In this document: positions 33,561-43,504 of the stretch, piece after piece | Layout: each line of letters begins with the position of its first letter | Position numbering within the stretch: the first letter of the stretch is position 1 | From: Pelomonas sp. Root1444 | Lineage (GTDB): Bacteria; Pseudomonadota; Gammaproteobacteria; Burkholderiales; Burkholderiaceae_C | Length of the DNA: 64,000 bases | Direction: 5' to 3' | NCBI RefSeq assembly: GCF_001426885.1 | Contig: NZ_LMFP01000001.1 | Span: 312,834-376,833, forward strand | Program-made: the position numbers and the translations under genes | Notes under the pieces: generated by a model | The model's input: only the letters and a program-made list of their open reading frames with translations | Database searches by the model: none | What the model was told of the DNA's origin: nothing

Positions 33561-34526
33561 TCAGCGGTGCTTGGACAACCAGTCGCAGACCTGCTCCGGC
33601 ATCGTCAGCAGATGGCCAGGCAGGCCGCCGGCTGCAAAGCCGACGTGGCCGCCATGGCCGGGCTGCCAGAGTGTCACATAAGCACCCACTTCAGCGGCAT
33701 GCGGCAGGCTGTGCCCGGGCACGAAAGGGTCGTTGCGGGCGTTCAGCACCAGGGCCGGGATGCGGATGCAGTGCAGGTGCGGCTTGGCCGCGGCGCGCGC
33801 CCAGTAGTCCTCGGTGTTCTTGAAGCCGTGCAGCGGCGCGGTGAAGAAGTTGTCGAACTCGTAGATGGTGGACGCACGCTGGAGCCGCTCGCCGTCGAAC
33901 AGGCCCGGGTGTTGCTGCAGCTTGCGCAGCGCCTTGGGGATCATGGTGCGCAGGAAGCGGCGCGCATAGACCTGCTTGTTGAAGCCGCGGTCGATTGCCG
34001 CGCCTGCCGCGGCGAGGTCGATGGGCGAGCAGATGGAACAGACGGCGCGGGCGGTGTGCGCGGCGCCGTGGCCGGCTTCCTCGGCCCAGCGCAGCAGTGC
34101 ATTGCCGCCCAGGGACACGCCGGCGGCGATGAGTGGCGCGCCGTGGCGCTCGCGCAGGCGCTGCAGGATCCAGCCGATCTCCTCGAAGTCGCCCGAGTGG
34201 TAGGCGCGCGGCGCGCGGTTCAGCTCGCCCGAGCAGCCGCGGAAGTGGGGCAGCGCCATCGCCCAGCCGCGCGCGCGGGCGACGCTGGCGAAGGCGACGC
34301 TGGAGTGGCTGGTGCGGTCGCCCTCCAGGCCGTGGAACAGCACGAACAGCGGTGCCCCCGGCGGCGCATCGGCCAGGAAGTCGACGTCGATGAAGTCGCC
34401 ATCGGGCGTGTCCCAGCGCTCGCGCGTCCAACTGGGCCGGGTGCCGTCGTGCTGGCGGCTGAAGAGGGCAGGCCAGATGGTCTGGGCATGGCCGCCGGGC
34501 AGCCAGCGGGGCGCGCGGTACTGCAT
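33561..34526 (-). CDS. Alpha/beta hydrolase, YheT family
   Basis: 321 aa. Alpha/beta hydrolase of the YheT/ABHD1-3 group. The oxyanion segment is LFHGLEGDRTSHSS, the nucleophile Ser is in GVSLGGNALLRW, the Asp in LNARNDPFVPG and the His in HGGHVGFAAG. The N-terminal WLPGGHAQTIWPALF is the group signature. The substrate is an acyl ester or lipid, not defined for bacterial members. Its start overlaps the stop of the upstream gene (TGATG), indicating translational coupling. Confidence 0.88.
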   Translation of the reverse strand: MQYRAPRWLPGGHAQTIWPALFSRQHDGTRPSWTRERWDTPDGDFIDVDFLADAPPGAPLFVLFHGLEGDRTSHSSVAFASVARARGWAMALPHFRGCSGELNRAPRAYHSGDFEEIGWILQRLRERHGAPLIAAGVSLGGNALLRWAEEAGHGAAHTARAVCSICSPIDLAAAGAAIDRGFNKQVYARRFLRTMIPKALRKLQQHPGLFDGERLQRASTIYEFDNFFTAPLHGFKNTEDYWARAAAKPHLHCIRIPALVLNARNDPFVPGHSLPHAAEVGAYVTLWQPGHGGHVGFAAGGLPGHLLTMPEQVCDWLSKHR

Positions 34527-34969
34527 CAGTGCAGAGTGCCGGCGTCGGCGACGAGCTCCTGGACATCGCCCGCATTGCCCGGGCTGGCGTGGTGCAGCAC
34601 GATGCGCCAGCCGAGTGCGGTCTTCAGGTAGACGTTGGTCGAGATGACCCAGGACGTCTTGCCATCGTCATGCAGCTGCACGCGTTCCAGCACGTGGTGG
34701 ATGGCGCAGTCGCCGCTGTGCAGCCGGCGCACGCGCTCGGGGTGGACGTTGACGGTGCCGCGCTTGAACACGGCGTCGAAGGCCGCGCGGATGGCGACCA
34801 GGCCGACGATGCGCGGCCCGCCCGGGTGCACGCAGGCGACCTCCTCGTCGTCGCCCCACAGCGCCATCAGGCGGTCGAGGTCGGCGTGCTGGAGGGCCTC
34901 GTAGAACTGGGCCTCGGTGTCGTCGGGCGAGGCCAGCAGCGCGGCCTGCTGGGCGGGGTTGCGCGGCAT
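34526..34969 (-). CDS. SnoaL/NTF2-fold protein
   Basis: 147 aa from ATG 34969 (MPRNPAQQAALLASPDDTEA). Cone-shaped NTF2-like fold of the SnoaL_3 type: an N-terminal helix EAQFYEALQHADLDRLMALW, then VACVHPGGPRIVGLVAIRAA, and strands HHVLERVQLHDDGKTSWVIS and WRIVLHHASPG. Such proteins may be enzymes or ligand binders; this one is close to the ketosteroid-isomerase-like housekeeping set found with ilvE and YheT. The extended upstream frame is rejected because it overlaps the zinc-finger gene. Confidence 0.8.
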   Translation of the reverse strand: MPRNPAQQAALLASPDDTEAQFYEALQHADLDRLMALWGDDEEVACVHPGGPRIVGLVAIRAAFDAVFKRGTVNVHPERVRRLHSGDCAIHHVLERVQLHDDGKTSWVISTNVYLKTALGWRIVLHHASPGNAGDVQELVADAGTLH

Positions 34970-34979
34970 GGCTGTCAGT

Positions 34980-35195
34980 TCAGTGGTGTCCGCCGACGAC
35001 CTCGCCGGCCTTGAGCTTGTAGGCCGTGCCGCAGTAGGGGCACTGGCCCTGGCCGCCATGGCTCAGGTCGATGAAGACGCGCGGGTGGTTGCTCCACAGC
35101 GCCATCTTGGGGTTGGGGCAGAAGACGGTGCCGTTGTCGTTGCAGTCCTTGGCGGTGACTTCGACGGTGGCGGCGGGGGTCTGGATGGTGCTCAT
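34980..35195 (-). CDS. CHCC zinc-finger protein (NDUFS6-like)
   Basis: 71 aa. Zinc-finger domain of the CHCC family: FCPNPKMALWSNHPRVFIDL, then QGQCPYCGTAYKLK. The Cys/His set (C-x..H..C-P-Y-C-G) is intact. In mitochondria the homologous NDUFS6 domain helps complex I assembly; bacterial versions of unknown role are commonly encoded right after ilvE in beta-proteobacteria, as here (10-bp gap). Confidence 0.88.
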   Translation of the reverse strand: MSTIQTPAATVEVTAKDCNDNGTVFCPNPKMALWSNHPRVFIDLSHGGQGQCPYCGTAYKLKAGEVVGGHH

Positions 35196-35205
35196 GGTCT
35201 TGCTT

Positions 35206-36138
35206 TTAGACGGCGGTCAGCCATTCGGCGTACTTGGGGTTGCGGCCGTTGACGATGTCGAAGAAGGCCGACTGGATCTTCTCGGTGATGGGGCCGCGCG
35301 AGCCGCTGCCGATCTCGATGCGGTCCAGCTCGCGGATGGGCGTCACTTCGGCGGCGGTGCCGGTGAAGAAGGCCTCGTCGCAGATGTAGACCTCGTCGCG
35401 GGTGATGCGTTTCTCGACGAGCTTGAGGCCCAGGTCCTGGCAGATCGAGAAGATGGTGTTGCGCGTGATGCCGTTCAGCGCGCCGGCCGACAGGTCGGGC
35501 GTGTAGACGACGCCGTTCTTGATGACGAACAGGTTCTCGCCCGCGCCTTCGCTGACGAAGCCCGACGCGTCCAGCAGCAGCGCCTCGTCGTAGCCGTCGT
35601 CGGTGGCTTCCATGTTGGCCAGGATGGAGTTGGTGTAGTTGGACACCGTCTTGGCCTGCGTCATCGTGATGTTGACGTGGTGGCGCGTGTAGGAGCTGGT
35701 CTTCACGCGGATGCCGCGCTTCAGGCCCTCTTCGCCGAGGTAGGCGCCCCAGCTCCACGCGGCCACCATCAGGTGCACCTGGTTGCCCTTGGGGCTGACG
35801 CCCAGCTTCTCGGAGCCGATCCAGATCAGCGGGCGGATGTAGGCGCTCTTGAGGTTGTTGGCCTTGACGACGGCGCGCTGCGCCTCGTTGACCTGCTCCA
35901 CCGAGAACGGGATCTTCATGCGCAGGATCTTGCCGCTGTTGAACAGGCGCTGGGTGTGCTCCTGCAACCGGAAGATAGCCGTGCCGTTGACGGTGTCGTA
36001 GGCGCGCACGCCCTCGAAGGCGCCGCAGCCGTAATGCAGCGTATGGGTCAGCACATGGATCTTGGCGTCGCGCCAGTCGACGAGCTCACCGTCCATCCAG
36101 ATCTTGCCGTCGCGGTCGTGCAGGGGGGCGGGAACCAT
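35206..36138 (-). CDS. ilvE: Branched-chain amino acid aminotransferase
   Basis: PLP-dependent, fold-type IV transaminase for Leu, Ile and Val synthesis and breakdown. 310 aa. Starts with the family MVPAPLHDRDGKIWMDGELV and HYGCGAFEGVRAYDT. The PLP lysine lies in AKTVSNYTNSILA-type context, and EGAGENLFVIKNGVVYTPDL and TRNTIFSICQDLGL are present. RDEVYICDEAFFTGTAAEVT completes the active site. It heads the operon ilvE - zinc finger - NTF2 - YheT - DUF. Confidence 0.96.
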   Translation of the reverse strand: MVPAPLHDRDGKIWMDGELVDWRDAKIHVLTHTLHYGCGAFEGVRAYDTVNGTAIFRLQEHTQRLFNSGKILRMKIPFSVEQVNEAQRAVVKANNLKSAYIRPLIWIGSEKLGVSPKGNQVHLMVAAWSWGAYLGEEGLKRGIRVKTSSYTRHHVNITMTQAKTVSNYTNSILANMEATDDGYDEALLLDASGFVSEGAGENLFVIKNGVVYTPDLSAGALNGITRNTIFSICQDLGLKLVEKRITRDEVYICDEAFFTGTAAEVTPIRELDRIEIGSGSRGPITEKIQSAFFDIVNGRNPKYAEWLTAV

Positions 36139-36174
36139 CGGGTACTCCAGGCTGAGGAAGGAAAAACGGCGATT

Positions 36175-36561
36175 TTACGAAGCCTGCCCGTCAGGCGTCG
36201 CGCGCAGCAGCCGCCACTCGGCGAGCTTGCCTTTCTTCAGCACCACTTCGACCGCGTCGCCGGTCGCGTCGCGCCACTGATAAGTCTCCGGCGCCTGCTT
36301 GATGCCGAGGCTGCCCGCCAGCTTGATCAGGTCCACCAGCGTCATGCCCGCGTGCAGCTTGCTGTTGAGCATGACCGCATTGGCCACCGACCCCAGGGGC
36401 GCGGAGCCGGCCACCTTCATGACGCGCATCAGCCGCGACATCTGCAGCAGCAGCCAGAAGATGATGCCCGTTGTGGCAAAGATGGCGCCCTGCCAGCCGA
36501 GCAGCAGGCCGCCGAGGATGAGCGCCGAGAGCGCCAGGGCCACGCCGATCCACGGGTTCAT
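36175..36561 (-). CDS. Hypothetical membrane protein (128 aa)
   Basis: Start ATG 36561, overlapping the stop of the upstream monooxygenase gene by 4 bp. Two N-terminal transmembrane helices (IGVALALSALILGGLLLGW and AIFATTGIIFWLLLQM) are followed by a cytoplasmic domain (SRLMRVMKVAGSAPLGSVAN, then a short alpha/beta region with YQWRDATGDAVEVVLKKGKL). The domain looks like a small conserved beta-proteobacterial unit; no function is known to me. Probably co-transcribed with the preceding gene. Confidence 0.7.
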   Translation of the reverse strand: MNPWIGVALALSALILGGLLLGWQGAIFATTGIIFWLLLQMSRLMRVMKVAGSAPLGSVANAVMLNSKLHAGMTLVDLIKLAGSLGIKQAPETYQWRDATGDAVEVVLKKGKLAEWRLLRATPDGQAS

Positions 36562-36905
36562 GGCCGGGGATCCTGGTTGCCGTCCTCGCGCGCCCAGGCA
36601 TAGGCGCGCTCGACCTTGGCGACGCGCAGCGTGTAGTGCGCATACCAGTCGCTGCGCCCGGTGTCGCGGGCGACCTTGTGCTCCGCGTGGCGGCGCCAGG
36701 CGGCGATGTCCTCGGGGCTGCGCCAGTAGGAGACGGTGATGCCCAGACCGTCGTCGCCGCGGGCGCTCTCCACGCCGAGGTAGCCCGGCTGCCCGGCCGC
36801 CAGAGCCACCATGCGGTCGGCCATGTCGCCATAGCCCTGGTCGCCGGGCGTGCGCTGGCTGGTGAAGATGACGGCGTAGTAAGGGGGCTGGGGCAAAGGG
36901 TCCAT
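36558..36905 (-). CDS. Antibiotic-biosynthesis-monooxygenase-fold protein
   Basis: 115 aa from ATG 36905. Ferredoxin-like ABM fold: YYAVIFTSQRTPGDQGYGDM, VALAAGQPGYLGVESARG, ITVSYWRSPEDIAAWRRHAE, then AYAWAREDGNQD. Members range from quinone-forming monooxygenases to proteins of unknown role; this is the conserved subgroup often annotated as a hypothetical. The ATG at 36923 is rejected, since the family alignment starts at MDPLPQ. Overlaps the downstream membrane-protein gene. Confidence 0.82.
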   Translation of the reverse strand: MDPLPQPPYYAVIFTSQRTPGDQGYGDMADRMVALAAGQPGYLGVESARGDDGLGITVSYWRSPEDIAAWRRHAEHKVARDTGRSDWYAHYTLRVAKVERAYAWAREDGNQDPRP

Positions 36906-36941
36906 GGGCGCGCATCCTGCCACGACCGCCGGGCCGGTTTG

Positions 36942-37058
36942 GGGCGGCCCGTCTGGCGATGTGCGGGCGGCTCGAAGTCGCGAGCATCGCCGTCCCCGGG
37001 GACGGACCCAGCCAGACCGCCCGCGTTCAGCGAGGGCGCGCCTGGCTGAGGGGCCTCA
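36942..37058 (-). repeat. Stop-codon-associated repeat, copy C
   Basis: Minus-strand reading begins at the TGA of the PilZ gene: TGAGGCCCCTCAGCCAGGCG, then CGCTGAACGCGGGCGG, GTCCCCGGGGACGGCG, hairpin TGCTCGCGACTTCGAGCCGC, CACATCGCC. It lies between the PilZ and monooxygenase genes. Confidence 0.7.
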
Positions 37059-37487
37059 CTCCGGCACCTTCAACAGCACGCAGCGCACCCACTGGCCGGA
37101 TTCGAGCGCCGCCTGGTGGCCCGCCAGGAACTGCTCGGCCGTCGAATTGCGCGCCGTGAAGCACATGCCGTGCAGGATGCCCATGCGCGGCACGGGCCGC
37201 GACCATTTGCGCTCGACGACGCCGTTGAACCACGACACCTGCTCGTCGTCCGAATCCATGTCGGCGCGGCCTAGCAGCAGCACCACCTCGTAGCGCGCAT
37301 CGGTCAGCGGCTCGGTCGCGCTGGTCAGCACCTGCAGGCCGCCGTCACTCATGTTCAGCACCAGGCCCGCGGGGCCTTGGCTGAATTGCACCGGCTTGAA
37401 AACCCAGCCGGGCAGGGAGTCGGCGTCATGCTGGGCGGCGAGAAAGTCGGTGCGGACGTGCTGCCTCAGGTCGGCGGGGTCGGACAT
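37056..37487 (-). CDS. PilZ-like domain protein
   Basis: 143 aa. A candidate PilZ fold: a basic segment RQHVRTDFLAA near the N terminus, then LVLNMSDGGLQVLT, which fits the family D/N-x-S-x-x-G motif that binds cyclic di-GMP. The rest is beta-rich (YEVVLLLGRADM, WFNGVVERKW, GMCFTARN). The classical RxxxR is imperfect, so nucleotide binding is uncertain. Cyclic di-GMP could come from the diguanylate cyclase at 12472. Its TGA begins repeat copy C. Confidence 0.7.
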   Translation of the reverse strand: MSDPADLRQHVRTDFLAAQHDADSLPGWVFKPVQFSQGPAGLVLNMSDGGLQVLTSATEPLTDARYEVVLLLGRADMDSDDEQVSWFNGVVERKWSRPVPRMGILHGMCFTARNSTAEQFLAGHQAALESGQWVRCVLLKVPE

Positions 37488-37562
37488 GAAAGTTTCCTCC
37501 GGTTCGAGGCTGCATCCTAAGCAGAGTTTGGCCTGCCGTGCACCATGGAAACCTGCGGCCGT

Positions 37563-38927
37563 TCAGACCAGCCCGCGCAACACCTCGATGGCCTCTTCCA
37601 CGCGCTCGACGGCGTGGATGGTCAGCCCGTCGATGGCCTTCTTCGGCGCATTCGCCTTCGGCACCACCGCCACGCTGAAGCCGAGCTTGGCGGCCTCCTT
37701 CAGCCGCTCCTGGCCGCGCGGTGCCGGGCGCACCTCGCCGGCCAGGCCCACCTCGCCGAAGGCGATGAAGCCGCGCGGCAAGGCCTTGCCGCGCAGCGAG
37801 CTCTGGATGGCCAGCAGCACCGCCAGGTCGGCGGCCGGCTCGCTGATGCGCACACCGCCCACCGCGTTGACGAACACGTCCTGGTCGCCCGTGGCCACGC
37901 CCGCATGCCGGTGCAGCACGGCCAGCAGCATCGCCAGCCGGTCGCGGTCCAGGCCGACCGACAGCCGCCGCGGGCTGACACCGCCGCTGTCGACCAGCGC
38001 CTGCAACTCGACCAGCAGCGGCCGCGTGCCCTCCAGCGTGACCAGCACGCAGCTGCCCGGGACCGGCTCGGTGTGGGTCGACAGGAAGATGGCGCTCGGG
38101 TTGGCCACGCCCTTGAGACCCTTCTCCGTCATCGCGAACACGCCGATCTCGTTGACGGCACCGAAGCGGTTCTTGATGGCGCGCACGAGGCGGAAGCTGC
38201 TGTGCGTGTCGCCCTCGAAGTACAGCACCGTGTCGACGATGTGTTCCAGCACGCGCGGGCCGGCCAGCGCGCCTTCCTTGGTGACGTGGCCCACCAGCAC
38301 GATGGCGCAGCCGCGCGCCTTGGCCGTGCGCGTCAGCTGCGCGGCGCATTCGCGCACCTGGGCGACCGAGCCCGGCGCCGAGCTGAGCTGCTCGGAGTAC
38401 AGCGTCTGGATGGAGTCGATGACGCAGAAGTCCGGCGCCTCGACCTCGATGGCGGCGAGGATGCGTTCCAGGCTGATCTCGGCCATCACGCGCACCTTGT
38501 TGCCCGCCAGCCCCAGCCGGCGCGAGCGCATCGCCACCTGCGCGCCGCTTTCCTCGCCGGTCACGTACAAGACCTTGACGGTCTGGCTCAGCGACTCCAC
38601 CGCCTGCAGCAGCAGCGTCGACTTGCCGATGCCCGGGTCGCCGCCGATCAGCACCACGCCGCCCGCCACGATGCCGCCGCCCAGCACGCGGTCCAGCTCT
38701 TCCTGGCCGGTGGGCGTGCGCTCGAAGTCGCTGGCCTCGATCTCGCTGAGCGTGGCCACCGGCTGGCTGCGCGCCAGCGACTGGTAGCGGTTCTTCGCGC
38801 CGCCGGCCGGCTCGGCGGCGCTCTCGGTCAAGGTGTTCCAGGCGCCGCAGTGCGGGCATTTGCCCAGCCACTTGGCGTTGGTGCCGCCGCATTCGGTGCA
38901 GGTGTAGATGCTTTTGCTCGTGGCCAT
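37563..38927 (-). CDS. radA: DNA repair protein RadA
   Basis: 454 aa from ATG 38927. RecA-like ATPase promoting branch migration in recombination. N-terminal zinc finger CTECGGTNAKWLGKCPHCGA, Walker A GGDPGIGKSTLLLQ, Walker B FCVIDSIQTL, the RadA-specific KNRFGAVNEIGVF motif, and a C-terminal Lon-protease-like domain (FVNAVGGVRISEPAADLAVL). All features are intact. The alternative upstream ATG 38969 is rejected on the conserved family start. Confidence 0.96.
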   Translation of the reverse strand: MATSKSIYTCTECGGTNAKWLGKCPHCGAWNTLTESAAEPAGGAKNRYQSLARSQPVATLSEIEASDFERTPTGQEELDRVLGGGIVAGGVVLIGGDPGIGKSTLLLQAVESLSQTVKVLYVTGEESGAQVAMRSRRLGLAGNKVRVMAEISLERILAAIEVEAPDFCVIDSIQTLYSEQLSSAPGSVAQVRECAAQLTRTAKARGCAIVLVGHVTKEGALAGPRVLEHIVDTVLYFEGDTHSSFRLVRAIKNRFGAVNEIGVFAMTEKGLKGVANPSAIFLSTHTEPVPGSCVLVTLEGTRPLLVELQALVDSGGVSPRRLSVGLDRDRLAMLLAVLHRHAGVATGDQDVFVNAVGGVRISEPAADLAVLLAIQSSLRGKALPRGFIAFGEVGLAGEVRPAPRGQERLKEAAKLGFSVAVVPKANAPKKAIDGLTIHAVERVEEAIEVLRGLV

Positions 38928-39093
38928 GCGGCCATTGTCGTCAGTGCGTGTGCCTCGGCTTGACGGCATACTGCAGCGACTCGGACTGCGCTGCCGTGGT
39001 CGCGCCCGTGGGAAGGGTCATGGGCGGATTCCGCTGGGGGATTTGGGCCGCGTGGGACACTCGCCGCCCAGCAGTTTCTCGACGGAGCCGGTC

Positions 39094-39723
39094 ATGGATT
39101 TCTCGGTGTGGTTGGCCTTTTTTGCGGCGTCCTGGGCCATCAGCCTGTCGCCCGGCGCCGGCGCGGTGGCGGCGATGAGCGCGGGTCTGTCGCACGGCTT
39201 CCGGCGCGGCTATTTCATGACCTTCGGCCTCATCCTCGGCATCCTGACGCAGGTGGTGCTCGTCAGCGCCGGCCTGGGCGCGCTGATCGCGGCGTCGTCG
39301 CTGGGCTTTGCGCTGGTCAAGTGGGCCGGCGTGGCCTACCTGATCTACCTGGGCGTGCAGCAGTGGCGCGCGCCGGCCAAGCCCCTTGCCGCGGCCGATG
39401 ACGGCGCCATCCAGGCCACGCGCCGCCAGCTGGTGCTGCGCGGCTGGGGCATCAACGCGGTGAACCCCAAGGGCACGGTCTTCCTGCTGGCGGTCGTGCC
39501 GCAGTTCCTCGACCTGCATGCCGCGCTGGCGCCGCAGTACCTGGTCATCGGCGCCACGCTCGCCTTCACGGACCTCGTCGTCATGGCCGGCTACACGGCG
39601 CTGGCTGCGCGCGTGCTGGCGGCGTTGAAGAGCGAAAGCCACATCAAGATGCTCAACCGCGTGTTCGGCTCGCTGTTCGTTGCGGCCGGCGCACTGCTGG
39701 CCACGTTCAAGCGCGCCGCGTGA
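39094..39723 (+). CDS. LysE/RhtB family amino-acid exporter
   Basis: 209-aa six-helix inner-membrane transporter. The family opening is SLSPGAGAVAAMSAGLSHGF, with FGLILGILTQVVLVSAGLG, VKWAGVAYLIYLGVQQW and the conserved NPKG in GINAVNPKGTVFLLAV. LysE/RhtB proteins export amino acids or homoserine lactones; the specificity cannot be read here. ATG 39094 lies at the conserved MDFSVWLAFF. The EamA-type gene overlaps its stop by 4 bp (GTGA), so the two are coupled. Confidence 0.88.
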   Translation: MDFSVWLAFFAASWAISLSPGAGAVAAMSAGLSHGFRRGYFMTFGLILGILTQVVLVSAGLGALIAASSLGFALVKWAGVAYLIYLGVQQWRAPAKPLAAADDGAIQATRRQLVLRGWGINAVNPKGTVFLLAVVPQFLDLHAALAPQYLVIGATLAFTDLVVMAGYTALAARVLAALKSESHIKMLNRVFGSLFVAAGALLATFKRAA

Positions 39724-40593
39724 CGGCGCCGGGCCGCCTGCCCACCTGGCTGCTGTTCATGGCGCCGGTGCTGATCTGGGCGAGCACCTGGCACGTCATC
39801 CTCTACCAGCTCAGCAGCACGGTGCCCGTGCTCACCTCGGTGGGCTGGCGCTTCGCGCTGTCGGCCGTGCTTCTGGCGGCGCTGGCGCGCTGGCAGGGCG
39901 TGTCGCTGAAGCTGCCGCGCTATGCGCATGGCTATGCGCTGGCCACCGGGGTCGTCCAGTACGCGGGCAACTACTGGGCCGTCTACGAGGCCGAGCGCTT
40001 CGTGCCCAGCGGTCTGGTGGCGGTGTTGTTCTGTTTGATGGTGTTCATGAACGCGCTGGTCGCCTGGCTGCTGTGGCGCCAGCCGGTCAGCCGGCGCTTC
40101 CTTGCAGCAAGCAGCGGCGCGGTGCTGGGCGTGGCGCTGATCTTCTGGCCGGAACTCGCGTCCGCGGGCGCGCGGCCGGATGCGGTGCTGGGCCTGGGCC
40201 TGAGCTTCTTCGCGGTCGTCGTCGCCGTCGTCGGCGGCTTCTTCACGCTGGTGCTGACGCGCCGCGGCCTGCCGCTGGTGCCGGTGCTGGCGTGGAGCAT
40301 GGGCTATGGCGCGGCCTTCCTGCTGCTGCTGTCGGTTGCGACCGGGCGCGGCCTGTCCTTCGACGGGGCGTGGACCTATGTCGCCAGCCTGGTCTACCTG
40401 GCCGCCTTCGGCTCGGTCATCGCCTTCACGCTGTATTTCAAGCTGGCCCAGCGCAAGGGGCCGGCGCAGGCGGCGCTGGTCGGCGTGCTGGTGCCGGTCA
40501 TCGCGCTGATCGTGTCGGCCGCGCTGGAAGGCTGGCAGGTCACACCGCTGGCCGTTGGCGGCATGGGGCTGTGTCTCGTCAGCCTGTTCGTCG

Positions 40594-40993
<400 letters not shown>

Positions 40994-41001
<8 letters not shown>

Positions 41002-42094
41002 TCCTGATCGGCACGCGCGGCGCGACGGCGCACATCAGCTCGTAGCCGATGGTGCCGGCCGGTTGGGCCACTTCGTCGATGGGCAGGCGCGACCCGTGCG
41101 GGCCCTCGCCCCACAGCGTCACCTCGCTGCCGAAGCCGCTGGCCGGCAGCTCGCTCAGGTCCACGGCCAGCATGTCCATGGACACGCGGCCCAGCGTGCG
41201 GCTCCTCGCGCCGTCCACCAGCACCGGCGTGCCGGTAGGCGCATGGCGCGGGTAGCCGTCGGCATAGCCGCAGGCGACGATGCCCACGCGTGTGGCGCGC
41301 TCGCAGGTGTAGGCGCTGCCGTAGCCGATGGTGTCGCCCGGGTTGAGCTGCTGCACGGCTATGACCTTGGAGCGCAGCGTCATCGCCGGCTGCAGGTCCC
41401 AGTGCGCGGCGTCATGTTCGGGGAAGTCCGGCACGCCGCCGTAGACCATGATGCCGGCGCGCACCCAGTCGGCCGCCGTGCGCGTGGGGTGGCGCAGCGT
41501 CGCGGCGCTGTTGGCGATGGTGCGCTCGCCGGCCAGGCCGTCGGCCGCGGCCTCGAAGGCGGCCAGCTGATGAGCGATGCCGTCCACGCCCTGGCGCTGC
41601 GCATCGGCATCGGAGAAGTGGGTCATCAGCCCGATCTCGTCGACCTGCGGCAGCGCGTCCAGCCGCGCATAGGCGGCGCGGAAGGCGGCCGGCGGGAAGC
41701 CCAACCGGTTCATGCCCGAGTTCAGCTTGAGGAAGACGCGGTGCGGCTCGTGCGTCTTGTGCATGGCCAGCCAGTCGATCTGCTGCTCGCAGTGCACGGC
41801 ATGCCAGAGCTTCAGGCGCGAGCACAGCTCCAGGTCGCGCGGCTCGAACACGCCTTCCAGCAGCAGGATGGGGCCGCGCCAGTCCAGCGCCCGCAGCCGT
41901 TCGGCTTCGGCCAGGTCCAGCAGCGCGAAGCCGTCGGCCCCGCGCAGGCCCTCGAAGGCGCGCTCGATGCCGTGACCGTAGGCGTTCGCCTTGACGACGG
42001 CCCAGACGCGGGCGTTCGGGGCTTGGGCGCGTGCGCGGGCCAGGTTGTGGGCGAGCGCTTGGGTGTGGATCAGGGCTTCGATCGGGCGTGGCAT
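40994..42094 (-). CDS. alr: Alanine racemase
   Basis: 366-aa PLP enzyme interconverting L- and D-alanine for peptidoglycan and D-alanine catabolism. The PLP lysine is K35 in [12 protein letters not shown]. The catalytic tyrosine lies in [11 protein letters not shown] near residue 260. [12 protein letters not shown], the [10 protein letters not shown] segment and the C-terminal [13 protein letters not shown] are typical. In the wider neighbourhood, dadA (51023) could oxidise the D-alanine it makes. Divergent from lplT. Confidence 0.96.
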
Positions 42095-42211
42095 GGCCGG
42101 ATTTTGCGCCCGGGTTTGGGGCGTCGGCCGGCAACGGGGCGCGTGCTATAAACCCGCGCCGCCCCGGTTTATCGCCCTCAGCAGAAGACAGTCAGGATTG
42201 CGCATCGCCCG

Positions 42212-43504
42212 ATGAAACGCGGCTTCTACACCATCATGTCGGCGCAGTTCTTCAGCTCGCTGGCTGATAACGCACTGTTTGTCGCCGCCGTCGAGCTGCT
42301 GCGATCCTCCGGCGCCGCCGAGTGGCAACGCGCCGCGCTGGTGCCGATGTTCGCCCTCTTCTACGTCGTGCTCGCGCCCTTCGTCGGTGCCTTTGCCGAC
42401 GCGGTCCCAAAGGGCAAGGTGATGTTCTATTCGAACAGCATCAAGGTGGTGGGCTGCCTGATGATGCTGTTCGGCACGCATCCGCTGCTTTCCTACGCCA
42501 TCGTGGGCCTGGGAGCCGCAGCCTACTCGCCGGCCAAGTACGGCATCCTGACCGAACTGCTACCGCCGTCGCAGCTCGTCAAGGCCAACGGCTGGATCGA
42601 GGGCCTGACGATCGCGTCCATCATCCTCGGCGTGCTGCTGGGCGGCCAGCTCATCGGTGACCGCGTGTCCCACATGCTGCTGGGCTTCGACCTGCCGTTC
42701 TTCGACACCGGCATCGACACGCCACCCGAGGCCGCCATCGGCAGCCTGGTCGGCCTGTACGTGCTGGCGGCGCTGTTCAACCTGCGCATCCCGCGCACCG
42801 AGTCCCCGCTGCAGCCCATCGCCCACAGCCTGGTGGGCCTGGTGCGCGACTTCTCCTCCTGCAACAGCCGGCTCTGGCAGGACAAGCTGGGCCAGATCTC
42901 GCTGGCGACGACGACGCTCTTCTGGGGCGTCAGCGGCAACCTGCGCTACATCGTGCTGGCCTGGGCCGCCGCGGCGCTGGGCTATGGCACGCAGCAGGCG
43001 TCGTCGCTGGTCGGCGTGGTGGCCATCGGCACGGCGGCCGGCGCCGTCGTCGCGTCGCTCTACTGCCGGCTGGACCGCGCGACCTCGGTCATCCCGCTCG
43101 GCATCGCGATGGGCCTGCTGGTCATCTTCATGAACGTCATCGGCAACGTCTGGGTGGCCGCGCCCTTCCTGGTGCTGCTGGGCGCCATTGGCGGCTACAT
43201 GGTCGTGCCGATGAACGCGCTGCTGCAGCACCGCGGGCACAACCTGATGGGCGCCGGCCGCAGCATCGCCGTTCAGAACTTCAACGAGCAGGCCTGCATC
43301 CTGGGCCTGGGCGCCTTCTACACGGCCATGACGCGCTTCGGCCTGTCGGCCTTCGGCGCCATCACCATCTTCGGCGTGGTGGTGGCCGGCACGATGTGGT
43401 GGATCCGGCGCTGGCACCAGCGCAACCTCGTGGAGCACAAGGAAGAGGTCGAGCACCTGCTCGACCTGGCCCGCTCCGACGACCTGAAGCCGGTGGACCG
43501 CTGA
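42212..43504 (+). CDS. lplT: Lysophospholipid transporter LplT
   Basis: 430-aa major-facilitator-type inner-membrane flippase that returns lysophospholipids to the cytoplasm. It opens MKRGFYTIMSAQFFSSLADN, with a dozen helices, AAYSPAKYGILTELLPPSQL, KANGWIEGLTIASIILGVLL and LRYIVLAWAAAALGYG. The periplasmic loop FFDTGIDTPPEAAIGS is family-typical. No aas-type acyltransferase domain is fused or adjacent. A TATAAA hexamer at 42146-42151 could serve as -10. It converges, without gap, on the SGNH-type gene. Confidence 0.93.
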   Translation: MKRGFYTIMSAQFFSSLADNALFVAAVELLRSSGAAEWQRAALVPMFALFYVVLAPFVGAFADAVPKGKVMFYSNSIKVVGCLMMLFGTHPLLSYAIVGLGAAAYSPAKYGILTELLPPSQLVKANGWIEGLTIASIILGVLLGGQLIGDRVSHMLLGFDLPFFDTGIDTPPEAAIGSLVGLYVLAALFNLRIPRTESPLQPIAHSLVGLVRDFSSCNSRLWQDKLGQISLATTTLFWGVSGNLRYIVLAWAAAALGYGTQQASSLVGVVAIGTAAGAVVASLYCRLDRATSVIPLGIAMGLLVIFMNVIGNVWVAAPFLVLLGAIGGYMVVPMNALLQHRGHNLMGAGRSIAVQNFNEQACILGLGAFYTAMTRFGLSAFGAITIFGVVVAGTMWWIRRWHQRNLVEHKEEVEHLLDLARSDDLKPVDR